DNA of 61,424 nt, taken from contig CAVPUE010000008.1 in the NCBI GenBank assembly GCA_963708895.1, positions 1-61,424 on the forward strand, in the 5' to 3' direction. Shown here in pieces: positions 15,009 to 24,450 of the stretch (the first letter of the stretch is position 1; each line of letters begins with the position of its first letter). Source of the stretch: Bacillus_BD sp963708895 (lineage in GTDB: Bacteria > Bacillota > Bacilli > Bacillales > Cytobacillaceae). A model generated the notes under the pieces. That model was given only the letters and a program-made list of their open reading frames with translations, did no database searches and had not been told where the DNA came from. The translations under genes and the position numbers were made by a program.

Positions 15009-17435
15009 TTACTTAACAACAGCTTCCAGTTTACGGACTGTATAATATTTTTCTTTAATCTCATCATTTTGAAGAGCTTCTTTCCATGGATCACGATAAC
15101 GAGAAAGCGTTGCATCCAGACGTTGATTTAATGACTTTCTTGTTTCTTCACTAGCTAAAACTTCCTTAATATGATCGAGACCCACACGTTCAAGCCACTT
15201 AGATGTACGTTCTAAATACTGAGCTGTTTCACGATAATACTGAAGATAAGCACTAGTTAATTCAAGCGCTTCTTCATCATTTCTCACCTTGCCTAACAAA
15301 TCACCAGCACGAAGATCTGTTCCGCCATTACCACCTACATACACTTCATAACCGTCATCAACGCCAACGAAACCAATGTCTTTGATTCCAGATTCAGAAC
15401 AGTTTCTTGGGCAGCCTGAAGCACTCATTTTCACTTTATGTGGGGTATCTAGACGTTCAAATTTTTGCTCTAGCTTAATCCCAAGTCCCATTGAATCTTG
15501 GGTGCCATAACGACAAAATTGTGAACCAACACAGGTTTTTACCGTTCTTAATGTTTTACCGTACGCATAGCCTGATGGCATATCAAGTTCTTCCCAAATC
15601 GCTGGTAAATCGCACTTTTTCACGCCAAATAGTCCGATACGCTGTCCACCTGTTAATTTAACGAGTGGTACTTCATATTTTTCAGCTACTTCTGCAATTG
15701 TTTTTAAGTCTTGTGCAGTAGTGACGCCACCATACATTCTTGGAATAACGGTATACGAGCCATCCTTTTGGATATTCGCATGCATTTTTTCATTAACAAG
15801 ACGAGAATCACGATCATCCTTATATTGATCCATGTAGATCATGCCAAGATAGTAGTTTAAAGCAGGACGACATTTTGAGCAGCCTTCTTCATTTTTCCAT
15901 TCTAAAACGTTCATCACTTCTTTAACCGTTGTTAAGCCTTTTTCTTTGATTTCAGCTACTACTTCATCGCGGCTTAACGTTGTACAACCACAGATCGATT
16001 CTTTTTGTGAGGATTGATCATACTCAGCACCAAGTGTATAAGATAAGATGTTTGAAATCATTGATTTACAACGGCCACATGAACGTCCGGCATTTGTACA
16101 ACCTCCTACTTCATCGACCGTTGTCAGTCCGTTCTCTTTAATCGCATTGACGATTGTGCCTTTTGATACTCCGTTACAGCCACAGACAAGATCATCATCA
16201 GCCATTGAGGCAACATCACCTTCTGCACCTGCCTCACAACCTGAAGATAGAATGGAAACACTTGTCATTCCGCTTACATCTTCATTTTTCCTCATCATGC
16301 CAAATAATCTTGTACTATCTGATGTATCTCCAAATAAAACGACACCTGCTACTTTGTTATCACGAATTAATACTTTTTTATAAACACCATCAAATTCATT
16401 ATGAACTTTAATCGCCTTCATAGATGGATCATCCATGATCGTACCCGCAGAATACAGATCAACACCAGAAACCTTTAATCCAGTCCCTACAATAGACCCT
16501 TCATATGGCTGAGGCATTTTTCCAGCTAAAAAGTCAGCTAATACTTTGCCTTGTTCATACAATGGAGCTACTAATCCGTACACGTTACCACGATGCTCTG
16601 CACATTCTCCAACAGCATAAATATTAGGGACACTTGTTTCTAAAAAGTCATTTACGACAATCGCACGATTCACTTCAATACCGCTATCTTTTGCCACACC
16701 AATATTGGCTCTAACCCCTACTGCCATGACGACTAGATCTGTTTCAACTTCTGTTCCATCTTTGAAACGAATACCTGTTACATGATCATCACCAAGAATT
16801 TCTTCCGTATCTTTTTCCATTAAAAATTCCATGCCTTGTGCTTCTAGTTCTTGTTGAAGCATTTTAGAACCAACTGGATCTAGTTGTTTTTCCATTAAAT
16901 AAGGTGTTAAATGAACAACCTTGACTTCCATTCCTAGATTTAATAGTCCACGTGCGGCTTCAAGTCCAAGAAGTCCGCCACCAATTACAACAGCCTTTTT
17001 GTAATCCTTTGAAGATTCAATCATATATTCACAGTCTTCGATATTACGGAAGCCTGTAACCCCTTCTTTATCATGACCTTTAAATGGGATGATAAAGGAA
17101 CGTGATCCCGTTGCGACAATACATTCATCATAGTCTGTTACTCTGCCATTATCTGAGAGGACTTGTTTCTTTTCCGTATCAATTTTAATAATTTCCTCAC
17201 CAGTAAAAAGCTCGATATTATTATCTTTATACCATTGCCAATCATTCATAATAATGTCTTGGACCGTTGTATCTCCCTGAAGAACAGTTGATAATTGAAT
17301 ACGATTATAATTCGGATATGGCTCATTTCCAAAAACAGTGATGTCATACAGTTCTGGTGTTAATTTTAATAGCTCTTCTAACGTTCTAATTCCAGCCATG
17401 CCATTACCAATCATCACTAACTTTCTTTTGCCCAT
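15009..17435 (-). CDS. nirB: Nitrite reductase (NADH) large subunit
   Basis: An 808-residue siroheme flavoprotein that reduces nitrite to ammonium with NADH. In order: an FAD/NAD oxidoreductase domain (VMIGNGMAGIRTLEEL; VVIGGGLLGLEAARGL), two BFD-like [2Fe-2S] segments (CGCNGVSKG...CGRCKS near residues 420-460 and CGCTTLS...CSKCRP near 485-530), then ferredoxin-like and siroheme/[4Fe-4S] domains with CVGSQFCRYGTQ and SGCPRNCSESG. All cluster cysteines are present. GAGGAGG precedes the ATG. An Fnr box at 17516 lies at an ideal distance from a TACTAT -10, pointing to anaerobic control. Equivalent to nasD. Confidence 0.95.
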   Translation of the reverse strand: MGKRKLVMIGNGMAGIRTLEELLKLTPELYDITVFGNEPYPNYNRIQLSTVLQGDTTVQDIIMNDWQWYKDNNIELFTGEEIIKIDTEKKQVLSDNGRVTDYDECIVATGSRSFIIPFKGHDKEGVTGFRNIEDCEYMIESSKDYKKAVVIGGGLLGLEAARGLLNLGMEVKVVHLTPYLMEKQLDPVGSKMLQQELEAQGMEFLMEKDTEEILGDDHVTGIRFKDGTEVETDLVVMAVGVRANIGVAKDSGIEVNRAIVVNDFLETSVPNIYAVGECAEHRGNVYGLVAPLYEQGKVLADFLAGKMPQPYEGSIVGTGLKVSGVDLYSAGTIMDDPSMKAIKVHNEFDGVYKKVLIRDNKVAGVVLFGDTSDSTRLFGMMRKNEDVSGMTSVSILSSGCEAGAEGDVASMADDDLVCGCNGVSKGTIVNAIKENGLTTVDEVGGCTNAGRSCGRCKSMISNILSYTLGAEYDQSSQKESICGCTTLSRDEVVAEIKEKGLTTVKEVMNVLEWKNEEGCSKCRPALNYYLGMIYMDQYKDDRDSRLVNEKMHANIQKDGSYTVIPRMYGGVTTAQDLKTIAEVAEKYEVPLVKLTGGQRIGLFGVKKCDLPAIWEELDMPSGYAYGKTLRTVKTCVGSQFCRYGTQDSMGLGIKLEQKFERLDTPHKVKMSASGCPRNCSESGIKDIGFVGVDDGYEVYVGGNGGTDLRAGDLLGKVRNDEEALELTSAYLQYYRETAQYLERTSKWLERVGLDHIKEVLASEETRKSLNQRLDATLSRYRDPWKEALQNDEIKEKYYTVRKLEAVVK

Positions 17436-17488
17436 TTGAAAGCCTCCTCTTGTGTTTACTATCCATTATGTGTTCTCTTTATATCTAT

Positions 17489-17531
17489 ATAGTAAATTCT
17501 CATCCCCTTTTATAGTGTGAACTTCTTCACA
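17489..17531 (-). promoter_or_regulatory. Fnr-dependent promoter of nirB
   Basis: TGTGA-ACTTCT-TCACA at 17516-17531 is an exact match to the Fnr consensus and lies inside a wider palindrome (AGTGTGAA-N4-TTCACACT). On the minus strand TACTAT at 17489-17494 is placed as a -10 would be if the box were centred at -41.5, the classic class II activator position. Confidence 0.72.
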
Positions 17532-17585
17532 CTTGGAGGCGTTTTCATAAAGCTGCCAAAATCCTGTCATAAAAAAGACAAAATT

Positions 17586-17601
17586 AGTGAATTATTTCAC
17601 A
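17586..17601. promoter_or_regulatory. Second Fnr-like box upstream of nirB
   Basis: AGTGA-ATTATT-TCACA, one mismatch from consensus, centred 70 bases (close to seven helical turns) upstream of the first box, so it would lie on roughly the same face. Confidence 0.45.
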
Positions 17602-17606
17602 AAAAG

Positions 17607-17669
17607 AGGTGTCAGACACTACAAAAAGACATTTGATTCCATTCTGTCCCTTTGTAGTACCTGACACCT
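17607..17669. repeat. GTGTCAGGCACC-type hairpin element
   Basis: AGGTGTCAG-N3-CTACAAA pairs with TTTGTAG-N3-CTGACACCT around a 25-base loop. Same core as the hairpins at 12313 and 49513. With copy C and the Fnr boxes it fills the 405-bp gap between nirB and liaR. Confidence 0.7.
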
Positions 17670-17677
17670 TATTGAAT

Positions 17678-17841
17678 CGCTGTTTCATAAAGTTTGTTGT
17701 TAAAATCTAAAGGCCGATTTTAACGTAGAAATAAGCTACTTTGTGCATTCTTATAAAATTTGCAGCTCTTTTCTCAAAATTAAAGTACAAATCTATCAGC
17801 TTTTTACCTCTCCAAAAGCAACAAATTTTGAGAAAAGATCC
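17678..17841 (-). repeat. MITE-like element, copy C
   Basis: A 164-bp reverse-orientation copy, from GCTGTTTCATAAAGTTTG to TTTTGAGAAAAGATCC. Flanks TATTGAAT and TATTGTGT agree at 6 of 8 positions, a decayed target duplication. Its inner end meets the liaR stop codon (17841-17843). Confidence 0.8.
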
Positions 17842-18473
17842 TATTGTGTTAGTGAATGCTTAAACGCATAAATCACTGCTTGTGTTCGATCCTGTACTTG
17901 TAGCTTACTTAGAATATTACTGACATGTGTTTTCACTGTTTTTAACGAAATAAATAGTTCATCCGCAATTTCTTGATTGCTTTTTCCTTGTGCCATCAGG
18001 AGAAGAATCTCCATTTCCCGTGCCGTTAATTCCTCATGCAATTCATGCTGGTTTTTTTGTCTCATTTTCGTCATCATCTTGCCTGTTACTTCAGGTTCCA
18101 AAACCGTTTGCCCCTTGTAAGTTGCTCGAACCCCTTCTGCAATCACACTAGCCTTGGATGTTTTTAGTATGTAACTAGTTGCCCCAGCTTCAAGTGCTGG
18201 ATAAACCTTGTCATCATCTAAAAAACTCGTAACAATAATGATTTTCGCTTCTGGCCATTGCTGCATAATCTGTCTTGTTGCTTCAATTCCATCCATTTCT
18301 TTCATGACCAAATCCATCAAAATAATATCTGGTCTAAGCGATAAAGCTAATTCAATTGCCGTTTTTCCATTATCCGCTTCTCCAACAACCTCAATATCAG
18401 GCTGTGCTGAAAGGTAGGAAGAAACACCGATTCGAACCATTTCATGATCATCTACAAATAATACTCTAATCAT
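17841..18473 (-). CDS. liaR: Response regulator LiaR
   Basis: A 210-residue NarL/LuxR-family regulator. Receiver domain with acidic pocket DD (residues 8-9), phospho-acceptor D54 in IILMDLV, Thr and Lys switch residues (VTSF; LKTSK), and a C-terminal LuxR helix-turn-helix (LTAREMEILLLMAQGKSNQEI...KTVKTHVSNILSKL). Sequence follows B. subtilis LiaR closely (IEVVGEADNGKTAIE; SFLDDDKVYPALEAGATSYI). I chose ATG at 18473, which overlaps the end of liaS. It controls the envelope stress response to cell wall antibiotics. Confidence 0.93.
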   Translation of the reverse strand: MIRVLFVDDHEMVRIGVSSYLSAQPDIEVVGEADNGKTAIELALSLRPDIILMDLVMKEMDGIEATRQIMQQWPEAKIIIVTSFLDDDKVYPALEAGATSYILKTSKASVIAEGVRATYKGQTVLEPEVTGKMMTKMRQKNQHELHEELTAREMEILLLMAQGKSNQEIADELFISLKTVKTHVSNILSKLQVQDRTQAVIYAFKHSLTQ

Positions 18474-19509
18474 CCATCTCACCTTCACTTACTACTGGAA
18501 TTTTAACTTCAAGACGTGTGCCTTTTGATTTTAGAGACACGATTTTTAAATTGCCTCCGATTTCAACTGCTCGTTCGTACATGTTTTGCAACCCATATGA
18601 TCCAGCTTTCTGTTCATCCACATCAAAACCTACCCCATCATCTGTCACTCTTAAAATAATAAATCCATCCCTTTTAATCAATAGAACTTCAAATTGGCTA
18701 GCCTTGGAGTGTCTTAACGTATTGGATACGGATTCTTGTAGTATTCGAAATAAGTGATCCTCGACCCCTTTTTCAACCGGAAAGTCTTCCAATTTCCATT
18801 TGATATCCATCGTCACCTTTTGCATAAGCTCCATTAATAACTCTTCCATACCTTCTTGCAGCGATTTGCCTTTTAACGCTACAGGACGTAAATGCAAAAG
18901 CAATGCCCGCATCTCTAATTGCGATTGATGAATCATTTCTTCGACCAACTTTAACTGCTTTGCCTCGATTTCATTTTCTGTAGAATCTTTCGTTTCATTG
19001 ATTGCCGACATCATCATCGAGGCGGCAAATAACTGTTGGCTTACGGAATCATGGAGTTCACGAGCAAGGCGGTTTCGTTCCTGAAAAACAATCTCCTGCA
19101 TCTGTTTATCTTGATCCAAAGCTGCTTCTGTTGCTAGACGCTGTGATAACTTCGCTTGTTCGATAATCTGCTTTTGAATTTTATTCATTCTTGTTGAGAT
19201 CGTTTGGATTTCAGGTAAGGAAGAACTCTCTAATTCTAATGGTCGTCCTTCCTCCATTTGATGCAATCCTTCATCAACTACTTGAAGCTCTTTTTTCCAA
19301 AATTGACCTGACATAAAGCCAAATAGTATTCCGATGACAATACTAACACTTGGGACTAGAATGATAAAAGGAATATCCAACACCTTTTTTTCCCATAGGG
19401 CACTTATGTGAAAAAGAGGAAAGACGAAAAAGGTTCCACCTAATACAAATAATACGACAATAACCGTTAGTCCGGCTCCTAAAATAATTTGGCGTGAAAC
19501 AATATTCAT
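18466..19509 (-). CDS. liaS: Sensor histidine kinase LiaS
   Basis: A 347-residue membrane kinase. Two N-terminal TM helices with a very short extracellular loop (residues 10-65) mark it as an intramembrane-sensing kinase. A HAMP-like linker follows, then the HisKA_3 box ERNRLARELHDSVSQQLFA with the phospho-accepting histidine, and an ATP-binding domain (VTDDGVGFD, GSYGLQNMYERA). It phosphorylates LiaR and is held inactive by LiaF. Start overlaps the liaF end by four bases. Confidence 0.93.
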   Translation of the reverse strand: MNIVSRQIILGAGLTVIVVLFVLGGTFFVFPLFHISALWEKKVLDIPFIILVPSVSIVIGILFGFMSGQFWKKELQVVDEGLHQMEEGRPLELESSSLPEIQTISTRMNKIQKQIIEQAKLSQRLATEAALDQDKQMQEIVFQERNRLARELHDSVSQQLFAASMMMSAINETKDSTENEIEAKQLKLVEEMIHQSQLEMRALLLHLRPVALKGKSLQEGMEELLMELMQKVTMDIKWKLEDFPVEKGVEDHLFRILQESVSNTLRHSKASQFEVLLIKRDGFIILRVTDDGVGFDVDEQKAGSYGLQNMYERAVEIGGNLKIVSLKSKGTRLEVKIPVVSEGEMDD

Positions 19510-20243
19510 ACTCGCTTCACCTCAATATCACCAATCATCATCGAAGTAAAAATCTTCACCTTTTGTTCTGTTTGTTCATACTGGGATGTTTCCACTTTCA
19601 TTTGACGATTCATGGAAGAAGATTCATAGAAATCAAGAATCTTTGCCGAACCATAAAGTACAGAATGGTTAACACTAACCTCGACATCATATGGAATTAA
19701 AATCTTTACTTTTCCAAAAATATTGCGAATAAAGATGACTGTTTCACCTTTAGGCAACACGGTATAACTTAAATCAATCACCGTATCCCCCATACCGCCT
19801 TGAATATTCACATCATTCCATTCATAGGCATGATCCGGTGTTTTTTGTCCACCAAAGAATCGATTTTGCAAAAGCGGCTGCTCTTTAACGACGGTCTCGT
19901 TTTCTTTATGAACATCTTCCGGCTCTTTAATGATTGGGTAAATCGTGTTAACATGCTGTTTTTTTGAACCATATTGTACAACTAAAATACAAAGCAGTGC
20001 TAAGAGAACAAATCGAATCGATAACATATTAAACGCATTGATGACTAAAAAGAATATACCCAGCCAATACAGGAGCTTCCCTGTTTTTTTCGGCATGCGT
20101 TTTTTCCCTAAATAAATCATTCCTGCTGCCACAATAAGGGAGAAAATAAGGCCTGGGTTGATAAAGAAAACATCTATAACCAAAAAGAAAGCTCCAATTA
20201 AAATAATCCAACTAACGTAATCACTTTTTAATTTATTTAACAA
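19506..20243 (-). CDS. liaF: LiaF, membrane inhibitor of LiaS
   Basis: A 245-residue protein with about four N-terminal TM helices (residues 10-90), a charged linker and a C-terminal beta-rich cytoplasmic domain (YEWNDVNIQGGMGDTVIDLS; VFIRNIFGKVKILIPYDVEV). This is the LiaF/YvqF layout. It keeps the LiaSR pair off without envelope stress. Directly upstream of liaS in the operon. Confidence 0.9.
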   Translation of the reverse strand: MLNKLKSDYVSWIILIGAFFLVIDVFFINPGLIFSLIVAAGMIYLGKKRMPKKTGKLLYWLGIFFLVINAFNMLSIRFVLLALLCILVVQYGSKKQHVNTIYPIIKEPEDVHKENETVVKEQPLLQNRFFGGQKTPDHAYEWNDVNIQGGMGDTVIDLSYTVLPKGETVIFIRNIFGKVKILIPYDVEVSVNHSVLYGSAKILDFYESSSMNRQMKVETSQYEQTEQKVKIFTSMMIGDIEVKRV

Positions 20244-20281
20244 CCTGAGTCCTCCCTTCTTGTTGTAACAGGAATTTGGTA

Positions 20282-20314
20282 AAAAAAGGCGCAGTCACAA
20301 CCTACGCCTTTTTA
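20282..20314 (-). terminator. Leaky terminator after liaH
   Basis: AAAAAGGCGTAG...CTGCGCCTTTTTT between liaH and liaF. In B. subtilis a terminator in the same place makes the liaIH message much more abundant than the full operon message. Confidence 0.75.
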
Positions 20315-20329
20315 GAATAACAGTTTACA

Positions 20330-20983
20330 TTATGAAATTGAACTGGTTTCGTCCTTTTTTTCATGATTTTGTTTTTCTAAACCAGCAATTCTAGCATCAA
20401 TCGTGTTTCGATAAAAAGAGCTATTCACTTGTTGTTCTAAGCGATCGAGGTAGGATTCGATCTCTTGGAATTTTGAATAAGATTTACTACTGTAGGATTG
20501 ATTATCTAGAACAAGGTTCATTTTATTTTGCGCACGTGTTACATTTTCACGACCCATTAATTCTAAACGGCGAATATTCATATCCTTTAACTTATGCTTC
20601 ATTTCTTCATACTTTTGTTCTAACTCTACCAATTGTTTATCTGATTGCACCATCAACTCTTTTAGTCGTAAAATACGCTCATCATATTGTTGCTGCTCAG
20701 CAATGGCAAATTGATAGAGTTCTGCTTCTCCAGCATTTGAAGCAATCTCCGCTTGTTTCTTGCGTTTTTCTGCTAACTCAAGAGCCTGATTATATTCTCT
20801 TGTAAATTCTTCTTTTAAACGATATTGTCTTTCTAAAAGCTTACGAACCTTTTCCGTTTCTTGCTCACATTCGCGTAAATATTGGTTCAGCAGGGCAATT
20901 GGATTTTTTTGTTCCTTTTGATCTAATGCTTCATGCAAATCAGCTAAAACCGTATTTTTAATTCTTGCAAATAAGTTTGTCAT
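20330..20983 (-). CDS. liaH: LiaH, PspA/IM30-family phage-shock protein
   Basis: A 217-residue, almost wholly helical coiled-coil protein of the PspA/IM30 family (TNLFARIKNTVLADLHEALD at the N-terminus, long charged heptads after). PspA-like proteins assemble into rings or sheets on stressed membranes. It is the main target of LiaR together with liaI, with which it forms the 5' part of the operon. Confidence 0.9.
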   Translation of the reverse strand: MTNLFARIKNTVLADLHEALDQKEQKNPIALLNQYLRECEQETEKVRKLLERQYRLKEEFTREYNQALELAEKRKKQAEIASNAGEAELYQFAIAEQQQYDERILRLKELMVQSDKQLVELEQKYEEMKHKLKDMNIRRLELMGRENVTRAQNKMNLVLDNQSYSSKSYSKFQEIESYLDRLEQQVNSSFYRNTIDARIAGLEKQNHEKKDETSSIS

Positions 20984-21033
20984 TTTATTACTCTCCTTTA
21001 AATTGTATTACTTTATGAATGATAGGTAAAATC

Positions 21034-21384
21034 TTAATTTTTATTTAACTGAGACCATTGTTTTTCAAAATTTACAAACGGATCATCACTTTCAATAATC
21101 GTTTCATTTACTTTAGGAGCGTTCCACTTCTTATATACAACATATAAAACATAGATTGCTAAAATCCCTAGTAACGCTGGAACATTAGCAGCCAATGACA
21201 TAATGGCAATGAACCCAAGAATTCCCCAACCAATCTTTACCCACACTGAATTTGTCTTTATAAATCCTTTGAAGGCAAAGTAGAAGATCGCTAAGCTAAT
21301 CACCATTCCTATCATTGGACCAAGATTATGAAGTAGCACAATCGCTGCAATTCCTCCTAATAAAAGCAACCCAAACTTTTTCAT
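21034..21384 (-). CDS. liaI: LiaI-like membrane protein
   Basis: A 116-residue membrane protein with three or four hydrophobic helices and a hydrophilic C-terminal tail (NETIIESDDPFVNFEKQWSQ). LiaI anchors LiaH at the membrane. A strong GGAGG precedes the ATG. The gap upstream (21385-21642) contains a possible TATAGA -10 near 21430 and a semi-palindromic CAGTCTTAAGTCGTACATGA further upstream that could be a LiaR site; I could not verify this. No liaG is present between liaH and liaF. Confidence 0.8.
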   Translation of the reverse strand: MKKFGLLLLGGIAAIVLLHNLGPMIGMVISLAIFYFAFKGFIKTNSVWVKIGWGILGFIAIMSLAANVPALLGILAIYVLYVVYKKWNAPKVNETIIESDDPFVNFEKQWSQLNKN

Positions 21385-21642
21385 TTTTTGTTGCCTCCTT
21401 TCTTGATTTCATCTTACCTTTTTCACCGTTTTTCTATAACGAACCGCAAGTGTATTTTCATGTACGACTTAAGACTGAGGTTGGATGAGACCAATTGGAT
21501 TTCCTTTAACATAAAAAAAGCAATTGATGATTTATTAGAAATCAAACAATTGCATCTAATGGATAAGGATCAGATTCCATATCCCTGTTAAGCAATCAGT
21601 CAATAATTTTGAAAAAGCGTGAGACACGTACCCTTCGTCCCT

Positions 21643-22831
21643 TTATTTCATTCGATCAAATACTCCATTTGTACGGAGTCCTGCCCTGCGAATCATCGTG
21701 TCCACTGAAACATCTATTTCAGCGTCTTTAAAGGCTTCATCCCAATGATCTTGCGACTTTCTTAAATTGTTTATAATCTTGACGGTATACAACTTCTCCA
21801 AATCCAAATATATCCACTCCATAATCATCTTGAACCGTTTGGATCGTTTTAGATACTTTTTCTCTTACATATTGATTCGTTAATTCGTCTAATTTCTTAT
21901 AAGTTTTTGGATCATCCATGTGACCTTTACAAGTACTACCATAGATAGAGCCTTCCATTACAATATCTACTCCAATCTTTGGTTTCCCATTTTTGATGCG
22001 GCCCTTTACTTTGGTCTTAGAATCTGTAATTCTTATCGCAGCAAACTGATTCTCCCCACATGGTACAGATATGGATGTATTTTCAATCTGATTCTGTGTC
22101 CATAAATAGTTTCTTGTATCCTCCACAGACAGAAATCCTACCAGTTTTTCTCCTTTAAACAATGCCATAGAATCAATGACTACAATCGCATCAGGATGGG
22201 TCTTCTTCATATTATCAACGCTTTCCCCTTTTTTTGGCTTCCCTTGAATTCTAACCGCTGTCATAACGGGTTGGCGTCCTGGAGATGTTAAGGCACTAAT
22301 CAAATCTTTGACCTTCACATTTGGAGTAGATCCCCATCCTTTCGTCGCTGATTCCAACTGCGACATTATTTTTAAAGAAGAGGACTTCTGAAACGTATAT
22401 ACCACCTGTAAGATGTCTGCTGCTTCTCCTTCTTTTGCCAAAATAACATCGAAGTCGTCACGAAGTTCTCTACTTCGTTCAAAAGTATCCAAAAATTCCA
22501 TCATACCGCTTTCTGCAATGGCTTTACTAACCACTAAGGTTCTCATATGTGAGTAAATCGCATTCTTCGAAAAGCCAATGTTCATTTTATAAGCCAATTC
22601 TGCAATTGTTTCTCCCTCTAAAGAAAATAAAACAGATGGAGAATTACCCGTTGCTGTTTGATCATATAATTCAGTTTCATTAATACTTTCAATTGTCAGT
22701 TTAAATTTTCCATTTTTCCCTTTATCGATGGCCATCCCAGTAACGATTGTAATCGTCGAGAGTTCCCTTTGATCCCAACACCCTGTTAAAAACAAAGAAA
22801 TGCCGATAAGCAAAATCATATTTCTTTTCAT
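21643..22831 (-). pseudogene. Spore germinant receptor lipoprotein subunit GerC (frameshifted)
   Basis: The lipoprotein subunit of a GerA-type germinant receptor in the inner spore membrane. Lipobox LTGC with the lipidated cysteine at residue 18, then the typical CWDQREL start and the GVDIFGFGEVVYRQ C-terminal motif. One extra A in an AAA run near 21775 shifts the frame; after correction it continues SQDHWDEAFKDAEIDVSV to the stop at 21643, giving about 395 residues. Last in the receptor operon; its start lies three bases after the gerA stop. RBS GGGGGAAA. Confidence 0.87.
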
Positions 22832-22834
22832 TGG

Positions 22835-24362
22835 TCATTTCCCCCTTAACATATCTGGAGGGCTTGGAGAATCTGTCTTGCTTTGCTTTTCTTGTTGGGG
22901 AGAACGTAAATAGCTAGGTCTCCTATTCATGGACCAATAGGGAAAAATAATCAACTGATCTTTTTGGTCCTTTACATTAAACGGAGCAACTGGAGCTAAA
23001 TAAGGCACACCAAATGAGCGTAACGAAGCTAAATGTGCGATCATTACAATTAATCCAAGTAGAATTCCATAGAGGCCAAAGAAGGCAGAAATGATAATAA
23101 GGACAAATCGTAACATTCTTGTCGCTGACGCTAAACTGTACACAGGTGCAACAAAATTTGCTGTAGCCGTGATCGCCACAATAATGACCATAATGTTTGA
23201 TATGAGCCCAGCTTGTGCAGCTGCCTGACCAACAACAAGAGCACCGACAATAGAAACCGTTTGCCCGACTGCTCGCGGCATCCTGATTCCTGCCTCTCTC
23301 AGAATTTCAAAAGTGAATTCCATGATAAACACTTCGACAACCGCAGGAAATGGCACCCCTTCTCGCTGGGCAGCGATGCTTATTAATAAATTAGTGGGAA
23401 GCATCTCCTGGTCATATGTTAAAAGCCCTACATATGCAGCTGGTGTAAGTAACACAATCATAAAGGAAATATAGCGAAGGATCCTAATAAAACTTGATAC
23501 AAAAAAATTATGATAATAATCTTCTGATGAAACAAAGAGGTCGGTAAACACAGTTGGAAGAAGTAACACAAAGGGCGTTCCATCCACGATGATCCCTATC
23601 TTTCCTTCCATAATATTTCCTGCTACTGTATCTGGTCTTTCAGTGTTAAGTGCTAACGGAAACACCGTTAATGTTTTATCTGCAATAAGCTCTTCAATAT
23701 TTGCTGACTCAAAAATAGCCGATACATTTATCTTATTTAACCTTGTTCGAATTTCTTCGATAATTTCTTCATTTGCGATTCCCTTCACATAAACTATAGT
23801 TGATCTTTGTTTTCGTTTCATGTCCAATGATAAACTCTTCAAAATGAAGGTTTTTATTTCTGATTCTTCTTCTAATAAGAGATTGATTGGTTGAAAGCGA
23901 CTCTACAAAGCTATCCTTTGGTCCTCTAATCACTGTCTGTGAGGTAGGCTCTGATACTTGACGATATTGTGTGTTTCCCATCTCGATCGTGATGAAAAAA
24001 GAACAAGACTTAATCGCAATCGCAATGCTTCCATTTAACATTGCCGTTACCACTTCATCAACCGTTGTCACAAGTTGAAAACCTGAACCACCAAACTCTT
24101 GCTGACAAAATGCCGTTAACCCCTCTTTTGTTGTCAAATCAAATTCCGGTTTTGTTTGATACATTTTCTTATTAATAAAGGTCTCTTTTAATAATGCCGT
24201 TTCAATCGTACTTTCTAAAAAGAACAACATTCCATCTGTTTCAGCTATTTTTATATCATCTATCTTTAAATCTGCCGTCTGCCCCAAAGCAGTCATAATC
24301 TCAGCCTTTATATCTTCTATTTTCAATTCTTTTTCCTGTAAGAGGATCCATATTTCCACCAT
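22835..24362 (-). pseudogene. Spore germinant receptor subunit GerA (frameshifted)
   Basis: The large GerA subunit: hydrophilic N-terminal domain followed by about five TM helices (VLLTPAAYVGLLTYDQEMLP; FPAVVEVFIMEFTFEILREA; MPRAVGQTVSIVGALVVGQA). A single inserted A near 23815 splits it in two frames that join as ...KTK-STIVYVKGIANEEI. Corrected length is about 508 residues, normal for the family. It sits between gerB and gerC. The ligand cannot be predicted. Confidence 0.88.
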
Positions 24363-24450
24363 TCTTTTGAACTTTTAAAGTCTTTTTTTTACGCTTTATT
24401 ACCACAAGCGGTTTTTTAGTAGTCAATATTTCACCCCATTTTGCGCTGAG

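Noticed and set aside
21388..21591. Plus-strand ORF in the liaI upstream region
   Set aside because: Low similarity to anything I know, no good ribosome binding site, and it overlaps the likely lia promoter region.
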